The position numbers were made by a program, and so were the translations under genes. The notes below the pieces were generated by a model. The model had not been told where the DNA came from and searched no databases. It was given only the letters and a program-made list of their open reading frames with translations. A DNA stretch of 64,000 bases from an uncultured Cellvibrionales bacterium (GTDB taxonomy: Bacteria > Pseudomonadota > Gammaproteobacteria > Pseudomonadales > Dasaniaceae): positions 62,001 to 126,000 of the forward strand of contig CAJVZD010000007.1 in assembly GCA_913019905.1 (NCBI GenBank), given 5' to 3'. Positions 38,316 to 47,626 of this stretch are shown piece after piece (positions within the stretch are counted from its first letter, which is position 1; each line of letters starts with the position of its first letter).

Positions 38316-39959
38316 ATGAGTAGTTACGATTTCATTATCATCGGCGCCGGTAGCGCTGGATGCGTGTTGGCCAATCGCTTATCGGCAGACTCAAGCAAGT
38401 CAGTATTACTTCTGGAAGCCGGCGACAAAGACAGTAACTTTATGATCCACATGCCAGCTGGCGTTGGCAAGCTTATCGGTACCGACACGGTAAACTGGTA
38501 TTACAATACCGAAGCCCAGCCTGAACTCAACAATCGCCCCCTGTATTGGCCAAGAGGCAAAGTGTTGGGGGGATCTTCATCTATCAATGGCATGGTCTAC
38601 ATTCGCGGACACGCCGTCGACTACGATATGTGGCGGCAACTGGGGCTTGAAGGCTGGAGCTATGACGAAGTTCTACCCTACTTCAAACGTTCCGAAGACA
38701 ATGAACAGGGCGCCGACGATTTTCATGGTGAAGCGGGACCGCTCGGTGTTTCCAACGCGACGAAGAGCAGCGTATTGTTTGACGCGTTTATCGATGCGGG
38801 CAAACAAGCCGGCCACCCTTATACGGACGATTTCAATGGACCGCAGCAGGAAGGCATGGGCCCTTATCAAACAACCATAAAGAATAACCGTCGCTGCAGC
38901 GCCGCGACTGGATATCTGGTTCCCGCCCTGGGACGACCCAACCTGACCGTTGAAGTTAAAGCCATGACAACGCGTATTTTGTTCGAAGGAAAACGTGCTA
39001 TCGGTGTTGAATACATTCAGGGCGGACAAACCAAAACCGCAACGGCCAACACGGAAGTGATTTTGTCCGGCGGCGCAGTGAATAGTCCACAGACCTTAAT
39101 GCTGTCCGGTATCGGCGATGCAGAGGAACTCGGCAGTCTAAACATCCCGGTGGTTGCGAACCTGCCGGGGGTTGGTAAAAATCTGCAGGACCATCTCGAT
39201 TGCTCCCTATTAGTGAACTGCACGCAGCCTGTCACGCTAGCCAGCCAAAATAATCCACTACGGGCTTTACTGACGGGTATGCAGTATGTATTTTTCAAAA
39301 CCGGTTTGGGTGCGACACAGGGGCTCGAGTCTGGGGCGTTCTTAAAAACCTCGCCGGAACTCGATGCTCCCGATATACAAATTCACTTTGTAGCGGCGAT
39401 GATGAAAGACCACGCACGAGAGAAAGTGAAAGGACATGGATTTACGGTTCATATCTGCCAACTGCGCCCGGAAAGTCGCGGCCACGTTGGATTAAAGTCC
39501 ACTAATCCTATGGACCACGCCCTCATTCAACCCAATTATCTGAGTGCAAAAAAGGACCGCGAGATTCTCCGAAAGGGGGTAAAGATGGTGCGTAATATTC
39601 TCGAGCAGGAAGCGATGAAGCCCTTTATGGGCGATGAGATCGAGCCGGGCGCTGCAGTTCAATCAGACGCCGAGCTGGATAAATGGATTAATGAAGAGGC
39701 AGAGACCATCTATCACCCGGTAGGTACTGCCAAAATGGGACACGACGATATGGCAGTCGTCGACGAGCGCTGTAGAGTGCATGGTATTGAAGGCTTACGC
39801 GTCGTCGATGCCTCAGTCATGCCAACACTCATCGGCGGTAATACCAATGCGCCGACCATTATGATCGCCGAGAAGATATCGGACGATATACTCGGTAAAG
39901 CTGCATTAGTCGCCGAGTCCGTGGTGGTATCTAAAAACCTAGAGGATGCGACCGCTTAA
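38316..39959 (+). CDS. GMC-family FAD-dependent alcohol/choline dehydrogenase
   Basis: A 547-residue flavoprotein. The FAD-binding GxGxxG is at residues about 9-16 (IIGAGSAGCVLANRL), the GMC signatures are GKVLGGSSSINGMVYIRG and GAVNSPQTLMLSGIG, and the C-terminal active-site region has HPVGTAKMG and NAPTIMIAEK. It would oxidise a primary alcohol to an aldehyde, as in the BetA/AlkJ group. Without betaine-pathway genes nearby, a choline role is unlikely. CAGGAAT precedes the ATG. A long hairpin terminator follows the gene. Confidence 0.92.
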   Translation: MSSYDFIIIGAGSAGCVLANRLSADSSKSVLLLEAGDKDSNFMIHMPAGVGKLIGTDTVNWYYNTEAQPELNNRPLYWPRGKVLGGSSSINGMVYIRGHAVDYDMWRQLGLEGWSYDEVLPYFKRSEDNEQGADDFHGEAGPLGVSNATKSSVLFDAFIDAGKQAGHPYTDDFNGPQQEGMGPYQTTIKNNRRCSAATGYLVPALGRPNLTVEVKAMTTRILFEGKRAIGVEYIQGGQTKTATANTEVILSGGAVNSPQTLMLSGIGDAEELGSLNIPVVANLPGVGKNLQDHLDCSLLVNCTQPVTLASQNNPLRALLTGMQYVFFKTGLGATQGLESGAFLKTSPELDAPDIQIHFVAAMMKDHAREKVKGHGFTVHICQLRPESRGHVGLKSTNPMDHALIQPNYLSAKKDREILRKGVKMVRNILEQEAMKPFMGDEIEPGAAVQSDAELDKWINEEAETIYHPVGTAKMGHDDMAVVDERCRVHGIEGLRVVDASVMPTLIGGNTNAPTIMIAEKISDDILGKAALVAESVVVSKNLEDATA

Positions 39960-39973
39960 TAGATGTGACTGAG

Positions 39974-40006
39974 GAGGAGAATTGACGAACAGCGTCAATT
40001 CTCCTC
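39974..40006. terminator. 14-bp perfect-stem hairpin between convergent genes
   Basis: GAGGAGAATTGACG pairs perfectly with CGTCAATTCTCCTC over AACAG. It lies 15 bases after the GMC stop and 60 bases before the end of the convergent redoxin gene, and probably terminates the plus-strand transcript. A following T-run is weak. Confidence 0.7.
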
Positions 40007-40068
40007 TCACGTTTATCGGCACCGCAAATCTTAATGCACTGCCCTCTTAGAAATCAGAGCGTTTCACT

Positions 40069-40914
40069 TCAAACGGCATTGATACCGTGCTGGTCAAATA
40101 TGCGAAGAAAGGTTTCCGGCTCAGGACGAACACGATAATTATCGGTTAGGTCTGCCATCAGAATCTTGCCTGTCGCGTCGGTCAACAATGCCGTTGGCAT
40201 AATGGTATCGTCATCGTAACCCGGTACCCCCAACGGCACACCTTTCTCATGAATAATACCCAGCTGTCTTGCAACCAGGCTCCCCTCGTCTATCAAAAAT
40301 GTCATCGGTACATCGAAACGAGCAGCCAGACTTTTAGTGTTACTTTCCGACTGTGGGCTAACCAAATAGATATTAACCCCACGCTGGTCCAACTCCTTGT
40401 ATTGACTCGCGATCTCCCCGATCTGGGCCATACATAAAGGGCACCAGTTACCCCGAAAAAATAACAGCAAAGCGGGCTGTTGGCGAATGGTGGAGGCGTT
40501 TACCGGATTGCCATTTTCATCCTTTAAAACAAACTCCGGCAGGGTTTTTCCTTCAATGAGTAGGGAACTTGAGCGATCGCCAAATCGACTATACCAAAAG
40601 ACATACAGGAGTCCGCCAAAAAAACCGACACCCAGCGCTAAGATCTGTGCCATCGCACCCTCTCCCGGTAGCACCAATGCCACTACAGCACCCACTGCAC
40701 CAACAATCCATACACTCGGTAGATTGGCGCTGGTCCTCGCTCTTTTCCCAGCTAAAACCGTACTAAAGAAAATTCCAGCGGGTAAAACTGAAATGAAAGC
40801 GCCCAGCCACGATGTGTAAAGTCCCGTGGTGAGAAGTTTATAGCTACTATAAAATAGAACCGCAAACACCCCCATTAGATAAGGTGTCACATAATAAGGT
40901 TTTAACTGATTCAT
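40069..40914 (-). CDS. membrane-anchored redoxin (AhpC/TSA-like)
   Basis: A 281-residue protein. The first 110 residues hold three or four membrane helices. A thioredoxin-fold peroxiredoxin-like domain follows, with FFRGNWCPLCMAQ; Cys158 and Cys161 form a CxxC pair. The domain most likely faces the cytoplasm or periplasm as a thiol peroxidase or disulfide reductase; the side cannot be fixed here. GGAGAAAGTA precedes the ATG. It lies 39 bases after a TetR gene on the same strand, so it is probably the target of that regulator. Confidence 0.85.
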   Translation of the reverse strand: MNQLKPYYVTPYLMGVFAVLFYSSYKLLTTGLYTSWLGAFISVLPAGIFFSTVLAGKRARTSANLPSVWIVGAVGAVVALVLPGEGAMAQILALGVGFFGGLLYVFWYSRFGDRSSSLLIEGKTLPEFVLKDENGNPVNASTIRQQPALLLFFRGNWCPLCMAQIGEIASQYKELDQRGVNIYLVSPQSESNTKSLAARFDVPMTFLIDEGSLVARQLGIIHEKGVPLGVPGYDDDTIMPTALLTDATGKILMADLTDNYRVRPEPETFLRIFDQHGINAV

Positions 40915-40953
40915 TACTTTCTCCGGCTAATAGTGAAAATGCATAGAAATAAC

Positions 40954-41532
40954 TTAATCCAATACTTGCAAGGCGGTTTCCATCACGTCCCGTAACTCGC
41001 GTAAACTCGACCCATGGCGCACAGATACCCGAAGGCCTTTGTTAACACTCATAAAAAAATTCGCGAGGGCGCGGGGATTTTTTTCTGGCGATAAGGTTCC
41101 CGCCGTGATGCAGCTCGCAAAACAAGCCTCGAAAGCGCGGTTCAGTTTCTGCATATGTTTGGCGGCATGTAACACCAGAATATTATCGACTTCCGACAAC
41201 TCGACAACCGTATTGACGAACATGCATCCCTTCTCTCGAATCTGCTGATCGGGATCCAGGTGCACTGCCTCAAATAATGTTTGAATCGCGAGAATAGGAT
41301 CGGTGGCAAATTGCAAGGCTTCCAAAAAAGGGTCCATTTGAACGGCATAAAAGTCCATCGCTTTTATGAACAACTCACGCTTATCACCAAAAGCGTGATA
41401 AAGGCTGCTGCGACTCAGACCCATAACCACCAACAGCTGATCAATGGACGTTGCTCCATACCCTTGGGACCAGAATAATTCTGTAGCGCGCTGTAATGCG
41501 TCATCAGTATTGTAAGCTTGAGGTCTGGCCAT
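40954..41532 (-). CDS. TetR-family transcriptional regulator
   Basis: A 192-residue repressor beginning MARPQAYNTDDALQRATELFW, with the TetR helix-turn-helix YGATSIDQLLVVMGLSRSSLYHAFG. The C-terminal domain with EKGCMFVN is typical of the AcuR/YcdC-like group that senses reactive electrophiles. The ATG at 41532 is preceded by GGGAG; the frame extends upstream to 41595 but without a better start. It sits upstream of the redoxin gene, in one operon. Confidence 0.9.
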   Translation of the reverse strand: MARPQAYNTDDALQRATELFWSQGYGATSIDQLLVVMGLSRSSLYHAFGDKRELFIKAMDFYAVQMDPFLEALQFATDPILAIQTLFEAVHLDPDQQIREKGCMFVNTVVELSEVDNILVLHAAKHMQKLNRAFEACFASCITAGTLSPEKNPRALANFFMSVNKGLRVSVRHGSSLRELRDVMETALQVLD

Positions 41533-41988
41533 GAAATATCGACTCCCTTGTTCCAAATAGGGGCCGATAGTAGAGGCATTAGTTTTGGAACGCAAAGTCC
41601 AAAATAAAGAAAGTAGGGATAAAAAAAGTACAGATCCAAAAATCGACGAGTCGTTTGAAAACGCTCTCGAATTTAAAATTATTGTCGTAGGCTGTTAAAT
41701 TTTTTGGCTATTAAGAAGAATCTGTCCGGAAGTGCGATAAATCGACTTTAGGCGCGACTCATAAACGAAAGGCCTAACAGTGCTTCCTATCTAGCTCTAC
41801 TATTTGACAATCCCTAACCCCTTCGATGAAGAGAGTCTCTTGGGCAAGTATTGGAAATGTCGGTCGTTGTAGTCAATTTGCCAGACGACGCTCCCATTAC
41901 TAAACTGGGTGAGTTTGCGGGAACTGCGATAAGTTACTCAAAAGCTTGGTATAATTACTTTCCCAACGCCGATATCGGACTTGAAAAC
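41533..41988. other. divergent intergenic region upstream of the outer-membrane barrel gene
   Basis: An open frame continues upstream of the barrel start to 41851, but its 46 residues look non-coding. A TTGACA stands at 41804-41809 without a good -10 partner, and a TATAAT at 41950-41955. No other feature was recognised. Confidence 0.45.
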
Positions 41989-43293
41989 ATGGCGAGTTTA
42001 ACAAAAATAACACGACCAACTGATACAGCGCAGCTGGTTTTAAGATTGAGTCTGTTAGCGACTATCGCTCTTTTCAATATTCTATTCTTAAGCGCAGCTA
42101 CGGCGTCCTCATCGCACGAAATGACAGGCAGGATATCGGCCTTCGGTGCTTACAACGACAGTTTTGATTCCTGGCTTGTCGGGAGCTGGGGGCGTTTCGA
42201 AACCGGCAGTGACTACAGTGATCACAATATCGATTATTTCAATGAGCTGCAGTTTCAGTACAGCTATGAAAACGACCTGATGGGTCTCGACCTCCATGTT
42301 CAATATCGCAATAATTCGGATAATAGCGGTCAGGACTTTGGGTTGGTTGAACTAAAAGCCTTCACTCACTGGGAGCTCGACAAAGACAAATTGCTCACGC
42401 TAACCGCCGGGCAATTCTTTTTACCCACTACCATGGAGAATATCGACAGTTTTTGGGAGAGCCCCTATACCTTAACTTTTTCCAGCATAAATAGCTGGAT
42501 AGCAACCGAGTTTCGTCCCATTGGTATTGACATGGGTTTTGAGACAATCACCGACGCGGGTAATCGTTTCAGTCACGCGCTAACACTATTCGGTGGCAAT
42601 GACTCCATGGGGACTCAACTCGCCTGGCAAGGCTGGATGTACCATCACCGCCGATCAGTTTCCGGAGAAGAATTGCCACTGCCAAACCTAAAGGCGCTGG
42701 GATCGGGCGGCGCGTTTGCAGAGCAGGCCGATTTTGGCAGTACTTCCTTCGGCAAAGATTTAGACAATCGTATCGGCTATGCACTGAGAAGTAGTTATTC
42801 GATACCCGACGAATTGATCTTACAGGCAACATGGGTTGATAACCGCGGCGATAGAAATCTTCACAGTGGCGAATATTCCTGGGACACACGATTTGCAATG
42901 GCAGGTATGGAATGGCATCCTTTGATTGGCTGGGTCGTCGCGGCGGAGTTTATGCAAGGCTCAACCGGCATGGGAGCCGAATCAGGCCCCCATGTCGATG
43001 TCGATTTTTGGAGCGGGTATCTATTAGCTTCCTACAATACCCTACAGTGGCGCTACACCCTCCGGCTAGATCGATTTCTAAATGAAGATCGGGACCACAC
43101 ACCCTATGACCTCAACGAGGACTCGGGAGAAAGTTATACCTTCGCTGCTTTCTGGGAGTACCCTAACAGCAATATTCGTTTCGGGCTCGAGGCAATTCAT
43201 ACGGTAACGAAAAGACTACGTGTTACCCCTAAAGGATTTTTTAAGGACGGCAATGCTAGCCAGTACCTACTGATGGCCAGTTATACATTCTAA
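41989..43293 (+). CDS. outer-membrane beta-barrel protein (porin-like)
   Basis: About 434 residues from ATG 41989. A long signal peptide (hydrophobic core LVLRLSLLATIALFNILFLSA) ends near ATA-SS. The mature protein is rich in alternating aromatic and polar residues, Gly, Asp and Asn, and ends YLLMASYTF with the C-terminal phenylalanine used for outer-membrane assembly. The function is presumably a diffusion channel. I do not recognise the subfamily. It converges on the GntR gene at 43335. Confidence 0.75.
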   Translation: MASLTKITRPTDTAQLVLRLSLLATIALFNILFLSAATASSSHEMTGRISAFGAYNDSFDSWLVGSWGRFETGSDYSDHNIDYFNELQFQYSYENDLMGLDLHVQYRNNSDNSGQDFGLVELKAFTHWELDKDKLLTLTAGQFFLPTTMENIDSFWESPYTLTFSSINSWIATEFRPIGIDMGFETITDAGNRFSHALTLFGGNDSMGTQLAWQGWMYHHRRSVSGEELPLPNLKALGSGGAFAEQADFGSTSFGKDLDNRIGYALRSSYSIPDELILQATWVDNRGDRNLHSGEYSWDTRFAMAGMEWHPLIGWVVAAEFMQGSTGMGAESGPHVDVDFWSGYLLASYNTLQWRYTLRLDRFLNEDRDHTPYDLNEDSGESYTFAAFWEYPNSNIRFGLEAIHTVTKRLRVTPKGFFKDGNASQYLLMASYTF

Positions 43294-43301
43294 CATTGTC
43301 A

Positions 43302-43346
43302 TTTTTATCGATGCGATTCTTATCGGTGCTGTTATTATCGATGTTC
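43302..43346. repeat. 15-bp minisatellite, three units, starting at the gntR stop codon
   Basis: Units start at 43302, 43317 and 43332, each containing TTATCGATG or TTATCGGTG. On the minus strand every unit repeats CGATAA, the Arg-stop end of the GntR gene; the third unit covers that stop at 43335. Period and position match the array at the lysR stop (34131-34235). Confidence 0.7.
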
Positions 43347-44054
43347 TGTCGCATAGACATATTTGTTGGTCGCGTAATAGGCCTCACTGCACTCAACAAC
43401 CCGACCGTCAATATTAATACTCTGACGTTCAACCATCATCACCGGCGATCCGACGGCCAAATTTAATTTATCGGCATACTCATCTGGGATTTCGGTGGCC
43501 CTCAGCTCATCACGCACGGAGACAATACTAATCCCGTATTTGTCCTGATAGAGCGTATAAAGCGAATTGGGCATTTCCAGCTCTTTGTCAATATTCGGAA
43601 AGACAGACAACGGCAGAACCACTTTTTCCATAATGACTGGCTCACCCTGTAAGGAACGCAATCGCAACAATTGCACGACTTGCGATTTTCCTTTTATGTT
43701 AAGTTTTATGCTCTCAGTCTTTGTGGCAGCCCGACGGGCTGAGGATAATACCTGAGTGTCTGGAATCAGGCTCTGACCATCAGGTTCGCGCAGCCGAAAG
43801 AAACGAAAGAGGGAGCTCTCCTGGGTATGCTCGGCAACATAGGTGCCTTTACCTTGTTGGCGTTCAAGCAGGTTTTCAGCGACCATTTGATTCAGGGCTT
43901 TTCGCACCGTACCCTGACTGACACCTAATTCAGCGGCAAGGGCCATCTCACTGGGAAGTGCCTCGGCAGGCTTCCAGTGTCCGTTTACCAACCGCTGAGT
44001 CAACTGATCGTATACCTGCTTATAGAGAGGCTGGAAGCTTGTACTCAACGTCAT
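43335..44054 (-). CDS. GntR/UTRA-family transcriptional regulator (HutC-like)
   Basis: A 239-residue regulator. The N-terminal winged helix (PLYKQVYDQLTQRLVNGHW, then LPSEMALAAELGVSQGTVRKAL) is nearly the same as in the second GntR at 52575. A UTRA ligand domain follows from about residue 90. The nearly identical recognition helices suggest both bind the same operator, the CTTATATAAG palindrome found elsewhere in this region. ATG 44054 is chosen because AAGGTGA stands just upstream; 44072 is the alternative. The ligand is probably a sugar or sugar acid. Confidence 0.93.
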   Translation of the reverse strand: MTLSTSFQPLYKQVYDQLTQRLVNGHWKPAEALPSEMALAAELGVSQGTVRKALNQMVAENLLERQQGKGTYVAEHTQESSLFRFFRLREPDGQSLIPDTQVLSSARRAATKTESIKLNIKGKSQVVQLLRLRSLQGEPVIMEKVVLPLSVFPNIDKELEMPNSLYTLYQDKYGISIVSVRDELRATEIPDEYADKLNLAVGSPVMMVERQSINIDGRVVECSEAYYATNKYVYATEHR

Positions 44055-44159
44055 GTAATCACCTTGTAACATTCACTTTAATCTAGGAAATCTGTTTCGC
44101 TATGGATCGCTAGTTTTATTGTAACCATTATCGTGCGACCGCAGGCGGCGGTCAATAAC

Positions 44160-44319
44160 TAGTGCCCATCCAGAAACGAATAGACACCGTCATTGCGAGC
44201 GTTATTGTTCGACGCTTCGACGCGGCAATCTCATCCAGTATTGATGCGACCTGTAAGAGATTGCCGCGCTTCGCTCGCAATGACGGCTTGGAAAAACGCC
44301 TATTTCTGGATGGACCCTA
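44160..44319 (-). mobile_element. palindromic MITE-like element, copy B
   Basis: A 160-bp element with the left terminal repeat TAGTGCCCATCCAGAA and a slightly decayed right end (TTCTGGATGGACCCTA). Its right arm matches the complement of copy A's left arm, AATAGGCGTTTTT region included, so it is inserted in reverse relative to copy A at 30746. Inside, GGCAATCTC and GAGATTGCC pair, as do ATTGCGAGCG and CGCTCGCAAT. Confidence 0.7.
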
Positions 44320-44659
44320 ATTAGCTGAAATATCGACAAGGTCTTAAGGGCTTTGAAAAACGCTCTTTGCAATCGCAGAAAACCAGACATGAAAGCGCAG
44401 TGCACAGCGATGTCATTCAAGGATTCAACTTAAAAACAACAGCGATTTGACCAAACGAGAGGTCATCGAAAAAATAACGGCAGCTGGCGCGCTACAGATA
44501 AGGTTAGCCGTGACAAAAAATAGCTCTACACCTCACCCGTGTTCCTCCAGAAATACCGATTCAAAATTAGTATGTCTGAAAGGGCACTAACTATCTATTT
44601 TATTCGTGCTATTGAAGCCGTAAAATTCACGGTTCGAATGCCAACGGCATCAAAAGAAA

Positions 44660-44690
44660 GACAAAAAAAAGGGCGGCAGTGCCACCCTTT
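44660..44690 (-). terminator. rho-independent terminator behind the TonB receptor remnant
   Basis: On the minus strand AAAGGGTGGC pairs with GCCGCCCTTT (one mismatch) around ACT and is followed by a run of eight Ts. It lies 15 bases after the stop of the receptor fragment, whose terminator has survived the gene's decay. Confidence 0.8.
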
Positions 44691-44704
44691 ATCCCAACTC
44701 GGGA

Positions 44705-44914
44705 CTAGTAATTAAACCTGAAGTTAACACCAAAGTATCTTTCGACATCTCTTGGTATTTGATAACAAAACCCATCGCCACTGTAAGTGCTGGCATAAGT
44801 CTCATCCCTTAAGTTTTTTCCGACTAAAGAAACCGTGTATGCCTCTCCAGGTGAACGATAAGTAAGGCTAATCTCCGTCGATAGCGCAGAAAATTGAAAT
44901 AATAAATTCGACAA
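44705..44914 (-). pseudogene. C-terminal remnant of a TonB-dependent receptor
   Basis: About 60 codons encode a receptor C-terminus: YTVSLVGKNLRDETYAS, then IPRDVERYFGVNFRFNY. The same region of the intact receptor at 45287 reads ISLIGKNLTDEDYAS, then IPRNAERHFGVQLRAKF. The terminal aromatic and the terminator are kept, but everything upstream is lost. It shows that a tandem pair of related receptors once stood here. Confidence 0.85.
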
Positions 44915-45237
44915 ATCATTCGAAGTTATCTTTTCTATTTTGAAGATCGGAGCCTATTACTCGAACGATTGATGGCCGAATCCAGCATTGCAGCGCATGG
45001 AGATCCAACCAAGTTCAGGCGCTTAACCGCAATAGATCTCATAGCCAAAATTGTTGCTGATACACTTGATGCCGATGTTGAAATTGCCACATCTGTTTGC
45101 GCCCCATTTATCAAACTAGCCATAGGGATGGAGAGCAAGATAGCAACTTAAGGAATTTAGTCGGGAGTATCCAAACGGTTTCTAGGATTTGTTTAGCGTA
45201 TGCTTGGACGCACGGGGACTGTTAATACACAAATAGT
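44915..45237. other. intergenic region with an unrecognised open frame
   Basis: A plus-strand frame ends at 45151 and reads LLLERLMAESSIAAHGDPTK and onward through LIAKIVADTLDADVEIA. It looks protein-like, but I cannot assign it and see no start signal; it may be a gene fragment left by a rearrangement. Confidence 0.3.
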
Positions 45238-45275
45238 CACCGTTGAACAGCGCCTTGCGGCGGCATTCAACGGTG
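45238..45275 (-). terminator. hairpin behind the TonB receptor gene
   Basis: CACCGTTGAA and TTCAACGGTG form a perfect 10-bp stem with a GC-rich inner part, 12 bases beyond the receptor stop. The T-run after the stem on the minus strand is weak. Confidence 0.6.
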
Positions 45276-45286
45276 TAAACTATTTA

Positions 45287-47626
45287 CTAAAATTTCGCTC
45301 TTAACTGTACACCAAAATGACGTTCGGCGTTACGCGGGATGAAATATCGTGTACCACCACCCCAAGCGCTAGCGTAATCCTCGTCGGTCAAGTTTTTACC
45401 GATCAAAGAGATGCGGTAGTTATCGTCGTCAAAGGAGAAAGCCAAACTGGCATTTAATATCGCATAATCTTCTACCCCGGCGGCTGGATTGTCATCGACT
45501 GTACTTCCCGGTGCTCCTGAGTAGACGTCGTCAGTGTAGATGTACGACGTATTAAAAAAGACATCCATATCCCCTCGGTTCCACACATATTCAGCCGAAA
45601 CAGAATATTTCAGATCTGGGCCAAAAGGTAAATCTTCACCAGAACTATCTTCACAAGTTGGAGCATTGACCGGGCAACGAAATTTATCAATGTCTGCGTC
45701 GACGGCAGCAAGACCACCGGAGATCGAAAGTTGATCAGTCGCTCGCCACAACAGATCTACCTCATAGCCTTCGGTGATAACAGACCCGGCGTTCGTTAAA
45801 CGGGTGATAAATACCCCATTCAATTCTTCGGGATTGTTTGCTTGAAAACCATCGATTTCGGTACGAAATACAGCGGCACTGAATACAAGATTGCGGCTGG
45901 CATATTTGTACCCCAACTCATAAGCATCGGAGGTTTCTTCTCCTATAGGCGCTAAGTCTTTCACGTCCATGTTATAAAAAACGTTAAATGCTGGTCCTTT
46001 ATACCCTTCAGAGTAGGTGAAGTAGGCCATGCTTTCGTCGCCGATATCATATTGTATGCCGACCTTAGTAGAAACATTTGTTTCGTCGGTCTTGCCGTCG
46101 TAATCGCTATCGTAACTACGTACACCTACGCCTGTACGACTGTATTGATCATTACTGCTTCTGTTGTGCGAGTAGCTGATTTCATCATCGGTATAACGAA
46201 TCCCAAACAACAACCTTAGTTCATCGGTAATATTGTACTTGCCATCAAAAAACACGGCCCAGTTATCGAACTCTGTTTCCATGTAAGCTGTCGCACTAAC
46301 AATATCGTTAGCATTACAAGTAAGCCCTTCATCTGCAATAAATTGATTGATCTCTGCGTCAGTCGGGTCGGCAATCCCATAATTATCAGTTAGATAACCG
46401 CTGATTGCGTTAGGGAACTGTCCACCATTATTCTGACAACTAGCATCACGGGTAAAGTTACGCTCAGATTTTTGATTCCACCAGAAAAGTCCTGTCTGAT
46501 ACTCAAGGGCCTCTCCTGTTGGCGATGCTAAACGAAACTCCTGAGAAGTTTGACGCCATTCCTGCGGACCAATATCGTGTAACTGAAACGGCACACCAAA
46601 GACGGGGAAAGGGTCATCGCCTGCTGTAGAGCTGTAGTCTCCCTCACGAAACTCAGTGTTGTTCCACTCTCTGTAAGCGGTAATTGACGTGAATTCATGA
46701 TCACCAATGGGCTTATCTATTTGAATTGAGAAGGCCGTTGTTTCATCTTTAGTCCGCGTTTCAAAATCATGGTCGATACTTCGATCGCCAAAATCGAAAT
46801 CTCCAGAGGCGTTTGTTGATGGGCTAACTAAGGTACAGCAGTTGTCGTTAGAATTAACATTTTCAAAGATAAACAGAATATTTGTATCATCGTTGGTTGT
46901 AACATCCAACATCGCCCGGACGCCTTCCTTGTCATAGCCGTTTGCTTCTTGATTATTGAATTCATTCTTTAGAAAGCCGTCAAACTTGGATTTAAGTACA
47001 GTCAAGCTGCCGTTGACATTTTCATTAAGTGGTCCGGATATACTGGTCTTAAGACGGTATTCGTTATCTTGCATCAAGGTTGCTTCAACGTTGCCTTCAA
47101 ACACCTCTGATGGGCGTTTAGTGGTAATATTCACCACACCTGCCGAGGCGTTTTTCCCAAACAATGTACCTTGCGGGCCACGCAGTACTTCAATGCGCTC
47201 CAGATCATACAAATCAACAAAGGCTTGTCCAGAGCGACCTAAAACCACTCCGTCAACCACAGTGGATACGCTGGGCTCCGCCGCGATACTAAAAGAAATA
47301 GTGCCGATTCCGCGGACGGTGATAGCCGAATTACGTGTCGTATTACCTTTAGAGAAGCTCACTGAAGGAATTAATGCCTGCAGGTCTTCAATGTTGGAAG
47401 AAAAAGCAGCGTCAATTTGATCTTCGTTCAAGAAAGAAACGGCAACGGGTACATCGTTAAGGTTTTCTGTACGTTTTTGCGCAGTTACCATAATTTCTTC
47501 AAGTAACCCTCGATCTTCTGCATCAGCGGCTTCCTGCGCGTTAGCGGTAAGGCCAATTGACATACACGTGGTCAGTGCAAGGGTACGTGTAAACCCTTTC
47601 CGTATAGAGCTTGGTTTAAGTAGCAT
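45287..47626 (-). CDS. TonB-dependent outer-membrane receptor of the GH31/SSS regulon
   Basis: A 779-residue receptor. The signal peptide ends at ANA (about residue 30), the TonB-box-like segment is EEIMVTAQKR, the plug has GPQGTLFGKNASAGVVNITTKRP, and the barrel ends LRAKF. A vicinal Cys-Cys (NCC) lies in an early barrel loop, as in the receptor at 1188. AGGGGAATACT precedes ATG 47626. A palindrome TCTTATATAAGA lies about 160 bases upstream, shared with the neighbouring glycosidase and reductase genes. It is therefore probably the outer-membrane import step for the same glycoside. Confidence 0.94.
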   Translation of the reverse strand: MLLKPSSIRKGFTRTLALTTCMSIGLTANAQEAADAEDRGLLEEIMVTAQKRTENLNDVPVAVSFLNEDQIDAAFSSNIEDLQALIPSVSFSKGNTTRNSAITVRGIGTISFSIAAEPSVSTVVDGVVLGRSGQAFVDLYDLERIEVLRGPQGTLFGKNASAGVVNITTKRPSEVFEGNVEATLMQDNEYRLKTSISGPLNENVNGSLTVLKSKFDGFLKNEFNNQEANGYDKEGVRAMLDVTTNDDTNILFIFENVNSNDNCCTLVSPSTNASGDFDFGDRSIDHDFETRTKDETTAFSIQIDKPIGDHEFTSITAYREWNNTEFREGDYSSTAGDDPFPVFGVPFQLHDIGPQEWRQTSQEFRLASPTGEALEYQTGLFWWNQKSERNFTRDASCQNNGGQFPNAISGYLTDNYGIADPTDAEINQFIADEGLTCNANDIVSATAYMETEFDNWAVFFDGKYNITDELRLLFGIRYTDDEISYSHNRSSNDQYSRTGVGVRSYDSDYDGKTDETNVSTKVGIQYDIGDESMAYFTYSEGYKGPAFNVFYNMDVKDLAPIGEETSDAYELGYKYASRNLVFSAAVFRTEIDGFQANNPEELNGVFITRLTNAGSVITEGYEVDLLWRATDQLSISGGLAAVDADIDKFRCPVNAPTCEDSSGEDLPFGPDLKYSVSAEYVWNRGDMDVFFNTSYIYTDDVYSGAPGSTVDDNPAAGVEDYAILNASLAFSFDDDNYRISLIGKNLTDEDYASAWGGGTRYFIPRNAERHFGVQLRAKF

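Noticed and set aside
38316..39959. choline dehydrogenase betA
   Set aside because: The GMC signatures fit, but no betaine aldehyde dehydrogenase, betI or choline transporter is nearby, so the general alcohol dehydrogenase call is safer.
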